The position numbers and the translations under genes are program-made. A model generated the notes under the pieces. The model made no database searches, was not told the DNA's origin, and saw only the letters and a program-made list of their open reading frames with translations. Of a stretch of DNA of 64,000 bases, positions 10,330 to 21,157 are shown piece after piece. The stretch spans positions 32,617,001-32,681,000 of the forward strand of contig NC_091972.1 of the NCBI RefSeq assembly GCF_036711975.1, read 5' to 3'. The DNA comes from Onthophagus taurus. Taxonomy: Eukaryota; Arthropoda; Insecta; Coleoptera; Scarabaeidae. The first letter of the stretch is position 1. Each line of letters starts with the position of its first letter.

Positions 10330-12330
10330 TTTGAGTTCCAACTTCCCTTCCTTAACAATTTCAAACAAAGCTTATTCATCAGCAAGAACACGTCCATTCA
10401 TTGAATTCAAAAGGAACTTTTTGGTATAAAAATGTACCAGCTACATTTCAGAGGATTATAGACAATGTATTACGAGTAATTCTGGAAGGTATCAATAATT
10501 AAATGATTGAGTATATTATTTCAGTTTTTAAGCGTTCTATTTAATTCTTAAAAATTATGACATAACAAAATTACAAGGAATGAAATTGAACACTAATAAA
10601 ACATTAACGATTTGACTTAAATAATTATTGATTAAAGTACGTACTTAACCCTTTGCCGTCAAGTGGTACTGTGAGCATACCACTTTAAAAAAACATTTAA
10701 TTGGAGCCGAAACTCAGAATACACCAGTTGTTGTAGCTGATGACGAATATTACTCCGAAAATGAAATTCCCCTTGCAATTTTGTCAAAAAGAATTTTATT
10801 TATTTAAGACCTTTTTAAATACATTAAATCTTAAATATTACACATGATTAAATTCGTATTGCATTCCAATAATGATAGGGTATAATAAATATAAAATATC
10901 AGTAATTGTGAATTATTGTGAATACCAAGCCTGGAATCTTCGCATCGCAAAATAGGCATATCCCAAATTTTGTACGACTCTGGCTACCCATTTAGAAATA
11001 AATAAGGTGTTTCTAGATTTTTGTTTCATTCAAAAATAACAGTAATTAGTACATTGCCTAAATATTTTGCAATAAGTATAGAGGATGGCCTAGAGGATGA
11101 TTTGGCAGACTAAGGGAAAGAAATAGATATAGGGATGAAAATAATTTTGAAAGGGTAAAGCGATCTCTTGCACAACTAGACGACTGCCATTTGTAGAACG
11201 TGAATGCGTTAAAAACAGAATTCCCCAATAGTTAGAGGTTGGCACTATCGATATATATTTTAAGTATGCCAGTCAAAATGAAGGATGTATCATCTCTGCA
11301 TATGCTATAGATGAATGAACAAATTAGTGGAGAAAGATTAATATCCTATTGTCTATAGGTGGCAAAAATCTTCAGTAGTTTCATGTCCCTGTAGAATAAG
11401 CCAGTCAAAGATATGCCTCATCAATACTAATTTGGGAGAATACCAGTTGAATTTATTTCAGTGTTTCAAAAATATGTTTACTGCACTTTTCGGTCACTTA
11501 TTAAATAAGAAAAGATTCTAATTTGACTTAAAGAAGAAGGATACCTCGTTTTCCATAACCCAAGATTACAAGCACATATAAAATGTCCTAGGTCTCATCG
11601 ATGTTTAGGAAATTTATTCTCTTATATAGCGAAACTATTGAGCGACCAAACTAAACCATTTAACTTTAAAGAAGGTGAAATTATGAACATTATTATTACC
11701 AAGAAATCCTGCGAATTAACGATTTAGTTCAGTTTGTTTAATGAATAAGAGCACCACCCTGGTCGAGATTAAGTAGGTTTATCAGCCACGAACTAGAAGT
11801 ACCTACGGTTACTAAAGCATTAAATTCACAATTTATGTGTTAAATACAAAATAGAAAAGTGATATAAATTAATTGAAATAAATAATCATATTTCTCCTGT
11901 TAACGAGAGGGCACAAAAAGTCAGTCAAGAATGTTAGACAATTTATGAGTTACTGAAACATTAACAGTACAATGACTGAAGAAATCAATGTTTGACAAAT
12001 TAGTCCAAGGCAAACGTTTGCAATCTGTTCCTTATGACATGCTAAGGACTCCGAGATAACTATAGTCTCTGAAATGAAAATTATGGGAAAGAGGTTAATC
12101 CAAACACGTTTTATTCCAAAATTCGGGTAGAAAATTGGCAAGATTAGGCATTTAGGACCGCTAATTTCTACAAGTATGAACTACTATCATATTTTGGCTG
12201 TTATTGATAGTTCTTCGACGTATGCTTCGCTTTATTCTGTCACAGCGATAACTACAGTAGCAGTTATTCAAAAATTGGAAGTACAAAAGAAGTTCTTTGA
12301 AACCCCATTTTAGATTATGTGGCACAGCTG
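10330..12330 (+). pseudogene. Heavily decayed Ty3/gypsy pol remnants
   Basis: Two islands support this. Near 10395-10500 a frame reads YKNVPATFQRIIDNVLR, matching the gypsy RT motif around NAPATFQR. Near 12140-12300 IRHLGPLISTSMNYYHILAV followed by DSSSTYASLYSVTAITTVAV resembles the gypsy integrase core around its first catalytic Asp. Between them are many stops and no confident motif. No LTRs were found. The first island is convincing and the integrase island moderate; whether they belong to one element is inferred from order and strand. Confidence 0.45.
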
Positions 12331-12586
12331 ATTAGAAAACCTGATTAGCTTCTTAATTTAGCAACATCAAATCAAGAAGTATGTTTTAATCGTAACTGCC
12401 ATAAGGAGCATACGTTATCCCCACTTAAATCATCAACTGGCATTGTCATTCAAGCATAATGTAATTTAAGTATTCGGAACTTACCAATTCGGAACTTATG
12501 CAACCCATTGTTTTCTACTTTGAAGAATGTTTTGCAGAGCATTCATTTAATTCTTCTTTAATTTATAATCTTTACTGCCATTATAT

Positions 12587-13222
12587 ATGTTACCGGCAAT
12601 CTGTATAATCCGGTATTCTATACAATACCTAGGCAATTTATAGAATACCTAAAACGTTTAGGTAATATATGAAATATTATTAATTTTATACTTTACCTAG
12701 GTATTCTATAAAATACCGAATGCGAAGCCGGCAATGTGTGTAAAAGGCGAGAACAGGGAAGGACATAATTCCTGACATAAGCACATAAGAATTCTGAGAG
12801 GCCAGTAGATCTACGTCTTGTTTTTACAGAATTATTTTGTTTCCTCAGTTTTTAATACTTATTGATTGATTAGCAAATGACATTATGTTAGTTAACTCAG
12901 CAATATTTAATTGCGATTTTACTATAGTTACAGAAAGGTACTAAGTAGGTGCCTTTTTTGTACAATAACTTATAGATTATAAAAAAGTTTATTATGAGTA
13001 AAAATTTATAAACACAGACCAAAATCTATTTATTTTACACATTGCCGGTTGACCAACAGTTATTCTATGTAATCCCTAAGAATTGTATACATTACCTAGG
13101 TAAAGTATCTAAGGGACAATAATCTTCATAATATTTCATACATTGCCTAGACACCCCTGGTATTTTATACATTACCTAGGCATTGTATAGAGTACCTGAA
13201 TTATACAGATTGACGGTAACAT
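12587..13222. mobile_element. Long-arm fold-back element with internal ACCTAGG repeats
   Basis: Both ends read inward as ATGTTACCG followed by CAATCTGTATAAT. The arms (about 12587-12742 and 13037-13222) are inverted copies, full of near-palindromic CATTACCTAGGTA-type units. Each arm also has a CCGGCAATGTGT word at its inner edge. The 290-bp centre has no ORF. This is typical of non-autonomous fold-back DNA elements; the superfamily cannot be told and no clear target duplication was found. Confidence 0.6.
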
Positions 13223-13499
13223 CATCAATCCAAAACCTTCAGGTACTGATTCCCCCTAAAGTGATTAATAAATCGCTCCCAAATCCTATTCTTTCTTTGA
13301 TTCCTCGCTACTGATGTCCTATTCCTACAATAATAATTTAATCTTCTCTTCTCCCAGCTTTGCAAACTTGCAATTATCTTAGGATTACTCTAAATTGTGT
13401 ATTTCTTGATCTAAAACGAAGAAACGGTGATTAAATTCTAGATTCAATTACGATGGGTTCAGGGATTCCATACTTAGAAATTACTTAATAATTTTAGGA

Positions 13500-14822
13500 C
13501 ATTAGTTAGCGTGGGACATTGAGTAACCGCGCGGCCAAAAGACCGGTCCAGCTTCAGTGTTAGTATTGATCTCTATCTCCTCTCTGGTCATTGAAAAGTA
13601 TTCAACATAATGTTTCTCTCTTCATCTGTAAGAATGTGTTTTTGTCTCCGAACAGTTCCAATAAGTTCTTTTTAGGCACACTATGGGAATCATAGAGTCT
13701 CTGTAGATTTTCTATCTCGGTATATTTCTCCTTTATTCATTCTTTCTTTGCTTGGCGACATTTATATTTGATGTCTTTCTGTACTTCTTTATACTTCTGC
13801 CTGTCTTTATTCTTCAGGTTTCTTCGATAAGCGTCAGTATCTTACCAGTCATCCAATCCTTACGATTTGTTCTTTTCTCAATATTTAAATGTTTCTTACA
13901 AGGTTTCATAATAGCTGTCTTTAAATTTTGTTACATGTCTTTAGTTTGGCTATGAGTTGGTATTCCTTAATTCATTTAAACTTTCATTTATATCTTGATG
14001 CACCCTCATTTTCACGTTGTTATTTCTTAGTAAGCTGGTATCAACGGTTCTTTGGTTTGATAAAGTTTTCAGTCTCTTGAGCTTCACCGCCAGTTCCGCA
14101 ACAAGAAGATTATCATCTGAGCCCATGTCCACTCCAGGGAATGTTTTGGCACTTTTCACTGCTTTCCTGTATCTCTGCTCGATTTCGGACTGTATGTTCT
14201 TCATTATCTTGTGGAGATTTCCATGTATACAAGCGATGTTTTGGTAACTTAAAAAAGGTATTAGTTATTATCATGGAGTTTTCTTGGCAGAACTGGAGAA
14301 GACGATCTCCTCGCTCGTCTCGTTCGCCCAGTCGGTACCTTATCCAGCTGTCACATGAACTTTGTCCAATCGTTGCGTTCATGTGAGCACAGTAATATCT
14401 TTATTGTTAATTAGTTTCATGTCGTCATCAATGTCTTTATAAAAAGCTTCCACTTCTTCGTCGTTTTTATCTCTTGTTGGAGCATACACTTGGATTAGGT
14501 TGAGTGTTCCACAGTATGTCTCGAGCTGCAAAAGTATCACACGGGGAGAGACGGGTAAGAAATTCGTCACAGTTCTCTGGAGAATCTCATCAAGTATAAT
14601 CGCACATCCATGAAGATGCTGACTGGCGTTCCTTCCAGAATAGTAAATGATTTCGTCCTGAAGTCTATTCTGTCTACAGTTTCTCCAGCGGGCTTCACTG
14701 ATTCCCATTATTCTGATGTTCAGTCTATTCATTTCCAAGAGTACGTTGTGAACTTTCTCTGGGTTGTATATACTTTGCACATACCATGTTGTAATTCTTA
14801 TTGATTTCTGTAACAGGGTCAT
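13500..14822 (-). pseudogene. 5' part of a non-LTR retrotransposon (AP-endonuclease domain)
   Basis: From 14822 the minus strand encodes an apurinic-type endonuclease: ITTWYVQSIYNPEKV, then ISEARWRN, the asymmetric YYSGRN segment, LIQVYAPTRDKNDEEVEAFY and, after a frame change, RLLQFCQENSMIITNTFFKL with YTWKSPQDNEEH. A linker follows (KRLKTLSNQ, then RKDWMTGKILTLIEETRR near 13830). The RT domain is missing. This endonuclease class nicks target DNA for target-primed reverse transcription. The copy is split by frameshifts and dead. GC-richer sequence continuing to about 15120 may be its 5' UTR. Confidence 0.7.
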
Positions 14823-15320
14823 ATACTCATATCAGTCATAACTGTCCTCCCCAGAGATCCGATCGGAGGACTTATTTCGGAATTATATTTAGTCCTGACC
14901 CTAGCCATGATGATAGTGCATAGAAAAAGCAATATGTGTGTTCTTTAATGTAGTGGTTTTCCAAAGTGGCTCCTGCATCCTTATGCCGTTTACTGCTTAA
15001 TGCAGTTCATCCGCCAAAGGACAAAACAGTGTCCATACACTGACTGGCTCCTCCACCCTAAGCTGTTTTTCCAGAAAGTAGGGACTACTTATTCCGTCAG
15101 TAGGCGAGGAGGTGAGATTGATATTTGAGATGGTGGTACTTTCCATTTTCGCCCCATTCTTGTTTTTACTTGGAACACAGATTTTAATGTTAGTTGGAAA
15201 TATTAAACATCCTGCATTTTATTGATAAAAAAAACTATATCAAAAAAATCAAACTTGCTATTTATTTATTATTGTTATTGTCACAAAACGACATTTACAA
15301 TTTAAAATATCCTTGAAATA

Positions 15321-16802
15321 ATGATTATATTCTTATTTTTACTTCTACCAACGTATCATTTTCGAATTATCTTAGGAGAGGACATTCAAAGCGCTGTTAT
15401 TTACACCGACGAAACATTCCATGAAAAAATTTCGGAGTCTCCAACAACTCTGGTAATGTTTTACGCACCTTGGTGTGGTCATTGTAAACAATTAAAACCA
15501 CAATACGAGAAAGCAGCCCAAGAATTATCAACTCACGATCCAGCCATAGTACTAGCAAAAGTTGATTGTACATCGGATGGGGAGATTATCTGCAAAGAAT
15601 TATCGATTGGTGGTTTTCCAACGTTAAAGTTATATAAATTTGGAACGTTTATTGAAGATTATGATGGAAGGAGAAACGTGGAAGATTTAGTTTTGTACAT
15701 GAAATCGAAATCAGTTGAACGTAAAATCCATCTATTTGAAGATGTAAAGAATCTCGATGATTTTCTTAATAAGTACAACGAAAGTGGATACGTCATTGGG
15801 TTTTTTGAAAAGGAAAGTTTATTGGAGCCGATTTTTTTAAATGCTTCTGAAGAACTTTGGAGTAAGATTCTTTTCGGATATACAACCTCACAGGAAGCAT
15901 TTAATAAATACAAGATAAATAACGAAGCGATTTTATTTATTCGATCAAAACGTGCTCGTAATAAATTTGAACAAGACCGAATTTTCTACGAAGGAAATCC
16001 TAATTACGTCGATCTAAAAGACTTTATAATAAAGAATAATCACGGTTTGGTTGGACATCGAGTTAAAATTAACCGTGACGATTTTAAACCACCATATGTT
16101 ATTAGTTACTTTGATTTAGATTATAAAGATAACGCCCAATTCACTAAATATTGGAGAAATCGAATTCTTAAAGTTGCGAAAAACTTTACTGATAAGTTAA
16201 CATTCGCAATGAGTTCAATAATTGATTTTAAATCAGAACTTAAACAATATTACGGATTAAAAAAATTATCAACAACCAAACCAATTGTAATTGGTAGAGA
16301 TAAACTTAATCGAAAATATATCATGGAAAATGAATTTTCGATTACGAACTTGGAAATTTTCGCTAATAACTTAATAAATGATGATTTAACACCTTACGTT
16401 AAATCAGAACCCGTTCCAAGTACCCGATACGATAACTATGTTTTACCAGCTGTTGGGACAAATTTTCAAAAATTAATTTCAGAAACCACAAAAGACAACG
16501 ATGTTTTTGTCGTTTTGTATAAATCAAAATGTTCTGAAGGTGTTAACGCTTTCCATAAAGTTGGTTTAAAACTTGAAAATGAACAAGTTGAGATTATCAA
16601 AATGGATTACGATAAAAATGATATTACTGGAGATGTTTTCGAAGTAGTCGGTTGTTTGACGGTTTATTGGGTTCCTAAGGGTGATGAAAATAATCCAATT
16701 TTGTACGAAGGAGGACGGAGAGTTAAGGAACTATTGGACTTTGTTGCGGAGAATGCAAGCGAAAAATTAAAAACTGATCCAACTGCAAAAGTTGAGTTGT
16801 AA
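15321..16802 (+). CDS. PDIA3/ERp57-like protein disulfide isomerase, intronless, degenerate second active site
   Basis: A 493-aa ER-luminal thioredoxin-fold protein with the a-b-b'-a' layout of PDIA3/ERp60. Residues 1-19 are a hydrophobic signal peptide. The a domain has an intact active site APWCGHCK (Cys52, Cys55) and cis-proline GGFPT (Pro100). The b and b' domains (~135-355) lack active sites, as in the family. In the a' domain the active site is KSKCSEGV: Cys404 is kept but the second Cys is lost, and the cis-proline motif reads GCLT. The C-terminus KVEL fits an ER-retrieval signal. The gene has one exon, while PDIA3 genes are normally split, so it may be a retrocopy that stayed open. 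It could still oxidise or isomerise substrates with one site. AATAAA lies 98 bases past the stop (16900). Confidence 0.88.
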   Translation: MIIFLFLLLPTYHFRIILGEDIQSAVIYTDETFHEKISESPTTLVMFYAPWCGHCKQLKPQYEKAAQELSTHDPAIVLAKVDCTSDGEIICKELSIGGFPTLKLYKFGTFIEDYDGRRNVEDLVLYMKSKSVERKIHLFEDVKNLDDFLNKYNESGYVIGFFEKESLLEPIFLNASEELWSKILFGYTTSQEAFNKYKINNEAILFIRSKRARNKFEQDRIFYEGNPNYVDLKDFIIKNNHGLVGHRVKINRDDFKPPYVISYFDLDYKDNAQFTKYWRNRILKVAKNFTDKLTFAMSSIIDFKSELKQYYGLKKLSTTKPIVIGRDKLNRKYIMENEFSITNLEIFANNLINDDLTPYVKSEPVPSTRYDNYVLPAVGTNFQKLISETTKDNDVFVVLYKSKCSEGVNAFHKVGLKLENEQVEIIKMDYDKNDITGDVFEVVGCLTVYWVPKGDENNPILYEGGRRVKELLDFVAENASEKLKTDPTAKVEL

Positions 16803-18085
16803 CTTCATTATTATTTTGTTAAAAAGTTGACATTATTTTAAAATGATTAAAAAAATTCGAAAATTTCGTTATCCAATTTCATTTATTTACTACGATAAAA
16901 ATAAAAGGTGTTAATAATATTGCAAGATTAAAAAATAAACAATTTTATGAGATTCCTTTCTAATATAACGTAGCGAATGTGAACTGTTACCGTGTTTTGC
17001 CCCGCAATAATTAATAATCCGGTGTTTTATTGCACAAAAACCATTAAGTTGAGCGGTGTTGTAACGCACCGACAATGAACGTTGTTATTTAGCCTTTTGA
17101 ATATAGTTCATTTAGAAATATGGTTAAAAATGAAAGTTAATGTTTCAATCCCTTTTATTAGTAATGGAAATAATTATTTTCTCTTACCACTTCAGTACTT
17201 AACGAAATGCTTTTTACCGGTCAAAATCCTGTTTTTCGATAGTAAATAGAAGGGACTTTAAGGTCCCATCTCAAACCAAAACAAAATTATGCGGGTGTAC
17301 AAAACTAGGTTAAAGTGGGTAAAGTTTTTTGCTTCAAAATTTTTGTGATATATCTAAAATTATTTGTTTATTAGGAAAATCTGTTACGAAAATATATAGG
17401 ATTTCCTCTAGTTTAATTAAACCAGCTTAAAATTGACATACTCCTTAACAATGAAACCGTACCGAAATTTCTTTATAATAAATTAGTCATCGTTTTATGC
17501 AAATATTGTGATTTTTTTATATTATGTTACATGTACTTTAGGTCCTAATAGACTGAGAAGTGAAAGGAATAAAGTCTTATGTACTTTCTAGTGCCAACTG
17601 TACGCAATAAAACAGTACTACAATTCTTGTGTATTAAATATCATAAAATGCTACAACTTTAGATGAAGAAAATATATTGTGTTCCACTTTTTCAAGACAA
17701 TGCGTTGTTGCTATCTTGAACAGTATAGAAAGGTCTTCATTTGGTACTTTTCTAATTTTTAAAATATTTTTGCAGAAATACGCAATAAGCACTTCTCTTA
17801 AAGCTAATTAACACCTACTTGAAGTTACAACCAAATGTTTTAACATATATATCTCGCAGAAGAAGCAAGAAGAACTTTTGTCGCTAGAATATTCTTATTC
17901 TTTGAGATGTGCTCTATATAACATGATAACCACATCTTGCTTTACCTTGCTCCTTACCAAGATATTAGCGATCAAAGATGATCAGTGCCTGAGTGTTATT
18001 TGACTGTTTTAAAGTAGATACAGTGCGGCAAAAAACGGAACACTTGAAATATCTACTTTTTTTATAAACGAAAGTTTTCACGGCC
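16803..18085. other. Intergenic, no gene seen
   Basis: AT-rich DNA with no supportable ORF or RNA gene. Near 18014 the word TACAGTGCGGCAAAAAACGG looks like a single Tc1/mariner-type terminus, but no partner end was found. Confidence 0.35.
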
Positions 18086-18245
18086 GGAGTTAATTGAACT
18101 AAAATTAGAACTAAAACTAGAACTAACTCTTATCTAACTAAACTGGTTCGAAGTGTTTCTAAAGAAGGTTGCAACATGGCATCCGAAACGTCAAACCTTT
18201 TCTTAAAAGACGCACGGCAAAACCTGAAAGTTTCTAGTGTTAGTT
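18086..18245. repeat. GAACTAAAACTA-type short repeats with an inverted partner
   Basis: Tandem variants of TTAGAACTAAAACTAGAACT (about 18098-18126) are followed ~100 bases later by TTTCTAGTGTTAGTT in the opposite sense (18229-18245). This gives a weak fold-back. It looks like part of a dispersed repeat; no coding content. Confidence 0.35.
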
Positions 18246-18446
18246 GATGAACGGTAGAGCTAGAAGGTTTTAAGTTTGATTTGTCTGTTCTCCATGCATA
18301 CATTGGGTTTTTTGTGTGTCAGCTTCACATTTCATATAGATTAAAAATGCAATGAATTTGATAAATACTGTTTCAAAACTGCCCAAAAGTACGTCCATTT
18401 TATGGTTGGTACTATATGCCAACCAGCGGTCATAAAATTTTGATAC

Positions 18447-18884
18447 ATGGATCTGCAGTCATTAAAGAACCTCTACTACCTATTGGAGAGTTGTCAGAAG
18501 AAGCGCAAGAAGCTAATAACAAAAAAATCTGAAAATTTAGAGAGCCACACAAGGAAATGTAATAGACTGGATACGAATGAAGATCTATTTAAAAGACTGC
18601 TACTCAGCTCAGATCCATTTATAAGTAATTTTCAAAAGCACATTTCTAGAAAACATAAAAAGATGAGTATGGACCCTAAAAGATTACTTATAATAGACAA
18701 TGTAGAAGACCAGGAAGAAGAAAAAGATCGCGAAGAAGAAGATGAATATGACGAAGAACAAGAATCAGAACAAGAGCTATATGAGGCAGGATGCAACGAA
18801 GATGAAGATGACGAAGAATGGTCTGAAACAGAACAAGAAGAAACACACATTGTTAAGCAACGTAGACAATTTATAGAGAATTAA
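18447..18884 (+). CDS. Hypothetical acidic protein
   Basis: A 145-aa open frame from ATG: a lysine-rich first half (KKRKKLITKK, ISRKHKKM) and a strongly acidic second half (EEEDEYDEEQESEQ, NEDEDDEEW). No domain is recognised. The composition could be a nuclear or chromatin-associated low-complexity protein, a transposon accessory ORF, or a chance open frame in purine-rich DNA. There is no visible promoter, intron or homologous neighbour, so gene status is doubtful. Confidence 0.3.
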   Translation: MDLQSLKNLYYLLESCQKKRKKLITKKSENLESHTRKCNRLDTNEDLFKRLLLSSDPFISNFQKHISRKHKKMSMDPKRLLIIDNVEDQEEEKDREEEDEYDEEQESEQELYEAGCNEDEDDEEWSETEQEETHIVKQRRQFIEN

Positions 18885-19194
18885 ATTCACTTTCTGATAG
18901 GCTAAAAAAGCATGGTGCGTTCCATTTAAAATTTTCTACTTTCTCGCCATTGAAAATGGAGAAACAATAATTCAATTTTTGACCAGCCTGTATAAGATAC
19001 TCCGATACAACAAATGACAATCTATTTGACAGCATCTGAAGAATAATCGTACCAATTCAGACCTTTTTTGAATGAACGTTGGCTGAGATATGGGGTTTTA
19101 AACAGCAATGTGAAATTTACAAAAAAGTTTAGAACCAAAATAAGTCGAAAACGAAAAACGCTAGGTACTTTTATCAAAGTTAACCTATTTTTTT

Positions 19195-19330
19195 ACGTAC
19201 AATTATATGGTGTAATAAAAACTATAGCATTCTATTTAAAATAACGAAGTTATGATCTACTTCCGATAGACCGGAAGTGGCAGCCATCTTGAAAATATTT
19301 TAAATTGAAAGTTCCGAATGAACAACCCAT
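19195..19330 (+). repeat. Dispersed repeat, copy 1 (CCGGAAGTGGCAGCCATCTTG family)
   Basis: The words CCGGAAGTGGCAGCCATCTT, TTTTAAATTGAAAGTT and TTCTATTTAAAATAACGAAG recur, reverse-complemented and diverged, at 30850-31060 (ACCGGAAGTAGCC, CAAGATGGCTGCCAC). A further copy lies at 32190-32340. Non-coding; probably a SINE- or MITE-like dispersed repeat. Confidence 0.5.
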
Positions 19331-19934
19331 GCTACCAAAATTTTAAAGTTGTACGAATAGTGAAACCTGAAAAAGTTCTAACGAACCAGTTACGTGAGAC
19401 ACTCTGTAGTTAAAGATTTATTTATAGAAACCTTACATCGAACTAAACTAAACTGACCGGCAAAAAAAACCGGCCACTATAAATTATCCAAAACTTCAAA
19501 GCTTTCTCGCGAACCGCGCATTCGATTTTGATGATTGTTTTTTTGATCGAAAGGTTAATTCTTCGGTAATAATCCTGCGATAGAAATTTTCATTTAGATT
19601 TTAATTTGAGCATATACGGGTTGCAAGAATGAGAAAAACTTTTGTTTCTCGAAATTTGTAATACCCTGTGGGGTGCAACTGCTACAGCAGATAGTGTTAA
19701 CTGGAATCACACGGTAGCCCAATCTTTTCTGAACATCTTGTTTTTTTATTCACTCTATTATCTCTATTACTAACGAAGATGCAGTGTTTTAAAGCGAACG
19801 CCTGTAAAAACAAGACAAACAAGCATAAAAAAAGCTAAGGTGGCGCGCTAGGTAGCGTATGTCATTTGTTTCGAATAGTAAATTGACAGTTGTTAAAGAT
19901 TTTTACAGTCTTTTAACATAATAGCAATCCCGTT

Positions 19935-20525
19935 GTCACTAACTGATGTTGCGGCTATTGTTACTTTAATTGAGGATGGCAAAAGTCAGCAATGCGTTGC
20001 CCATACGTTGGGTGTACCCTGAACAACAGTTCAGGATGTCTGGAACCAATATGTGGAAATAGGAAATTTCACTAGGCGGCAAGGTTTCGGTAGAAGACGA
20101 GTGACAACAGCAGTTGATGACCGATTTATTGTTCTAAACACTCTGAGGAATTTTAGAACGACAGCTGTAGAAACTCGGCATCGTCTTCAGATGGTGCGTG
20201 GGGTTGACGTAAGTGAAAGAACTATTCATCGAAGGCTTGATAAAAGTGATCTGACTACAAGAAGACCTGCCAAAAGACCTCGGCTGCTCCAGAGACATCG
20301 GCGAGCACGTCGGACCATTTCGCACCATTTCGGAAAGAGTACCTTTCCATGGAGGTTCTATTCCCATTTTATTGGTGACGGATTCATGCTAATGCATGAC
20401 AATGCGCGACCGCACGTAGTACGTGTGGTTAACGAATATCTTGATGAAGTAGGGTATTGAACGGATAGAGTGGCTCGCGTGCAGCCCGGACCTTAACCCT
20501 ATCGAATATCTTTGGGACCAACTTG
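19935..20525 (+). pseudogene. Tc1-like transposase, internally deleted
   Basis: The N-terminal helix-turn-helix region is recognisable (LTDVAAIVTLIEDGKSQQCV, one stop, then TTVQDVWNQY, RRQGFGRRR, VSERTIHRRLDKSDL). About 130 residues including the first catalytic Asp are deleted after RHRRAR. The frame resumes at FMLMHDNARPHVVRVVNEYL (second Asp block) and then degrades past a stop (PGP, then PYRISLGPT*E, where the third catalytic residue would be). Tc1 transposases cut and paste at TA; this copy cannot. No matching terminal repeats were assigned. Confidence 0.75.
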
Positions 20526-20755
20526 AGAGTGATGACAATACTACAATTAATAGTATTGTCATCAACACAAGACAATTCTAAGGACCTAAATTATATGAAA
20601 AAAATAGAATGTGACCTCAAGTAAATTAGTACTTCCGGTTGCCATATTTGATCCAAAAGTTCACAAAGTCTTTAGTATATAGTCCTATAGCCACATACTA
20701 AGTTTCAAAAAATTATCTCAACCCAAACTGCGTTAATAGTTATTTATGTACCAAG

Positions 20756-20860
20756 TCGGCAAAGTGATGCTTTATCGAACGAGTCTGAGTTTGCGAGTCG
20801 AGCGAGCGAAGCGAGCGAGGCGAGTAAACAGGCGAGTTCGATAAAGACACTTTGCTGACG
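20756..20860. repeat. Imperfect hairpin with GAGCGAGCGAAG core
   Basis: GTCGGCAAAGTGATGCTTTA and GTTCGATAAAGACACTTTGC are near-inverted arms around a GCGAGCGAAGCGAGCGAGG centre. It belongs to the same GC-richer repeat block as the palindromes at 21098-21143 (shared words: CAAAGTG, CGATAAA). Confidence 0.5.
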
Positions 20861-20995
20861 TGTTGCATACAACATTTTATCGCCAATTGCAAAATTTAAC
20901 GATATGAAGATATTGGTACTTACCAATATTATATGACATATGACAAACGATTTGTTTTGTTAATATACCTCGGTAAAGTTACACTACGTATGAGA

Positions 20996-21067
20996 GGTCG
21001 GTAGTATGGTGGAAAGGCAGTGCGCTTTCAAGTAGGAGGTACCGGGTTCAAATCCCGGTGTTGTTTT
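20996..21067 (+). other. tRNA-like module (A/B-box), probably SINE head or tRNA pseudogene
   Basis: TACCGGGTTCAAATCCCGGT forms a perfect T-arm with a canonical B-box, and the preceding GGTGGAAAGGCAGTGCGC resembles a D-arm/A-box. The order and spacing fit a tRNA of Ala/Val type. However, the 5' and 3' ends do not pair as an acceptor stem and the anticodon arm is poor. I read it as a tRNA-derived repeat head, not a functional tRNA. Confidence 0.4.
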
Positions 21068-21097
21068 ACCAGATTTTTTTCAAATCGACAGCATTTA

Positions 21098-21143
21098 GCG
21101 GCAGGTAAAGTACTTTACCTGCCGCATATGCGGCAGGTAAAGT
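21098..21143. repeat. Two overlapping perfect palindromes
   Basis: A 28-bp perfect palindrome centred on AAAGTACTTT (21098-21125) overlaps a 32-bp perfect palindrome centred on GCCGCATATGCGGC (21112-21143). Three alternating copies of GCGGCAGGTAAAGT make up the whole. Confidence 0.9.
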
Positions 21144-21157
21144 AAAACAAATGAATT

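Noticed and set aside
10645..10700. TTAACCCTTTGCCGTCAAGT looks like a piggyBac-type end with TTAA target, and the following frame is acidic like a piggyBac N-terminus
   Set aside because: No partner end and no transposase motif could be found downstream, so a single 20-base resemblance is not enough.
15659..15913. Antisense open frame inside the PDI-like gene
   Set aside because: Shadow of the real coding strand, which has clear domains and catalytic motifs.
18014..18040. Possible Tc1/mariner terminus TACAGTGCGGCAAAAAACGG
   Set aside because: No inverted partner was seen on either side within several kilobases.
20531..20566. Perfect short hairpin GATGACAATACTA / TAGTATTGTCATC after the Tc1 remnant
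   Set aside because: Only 13-bp arms and no second copy; probably a local rearrangement at the end of the dead transposon.
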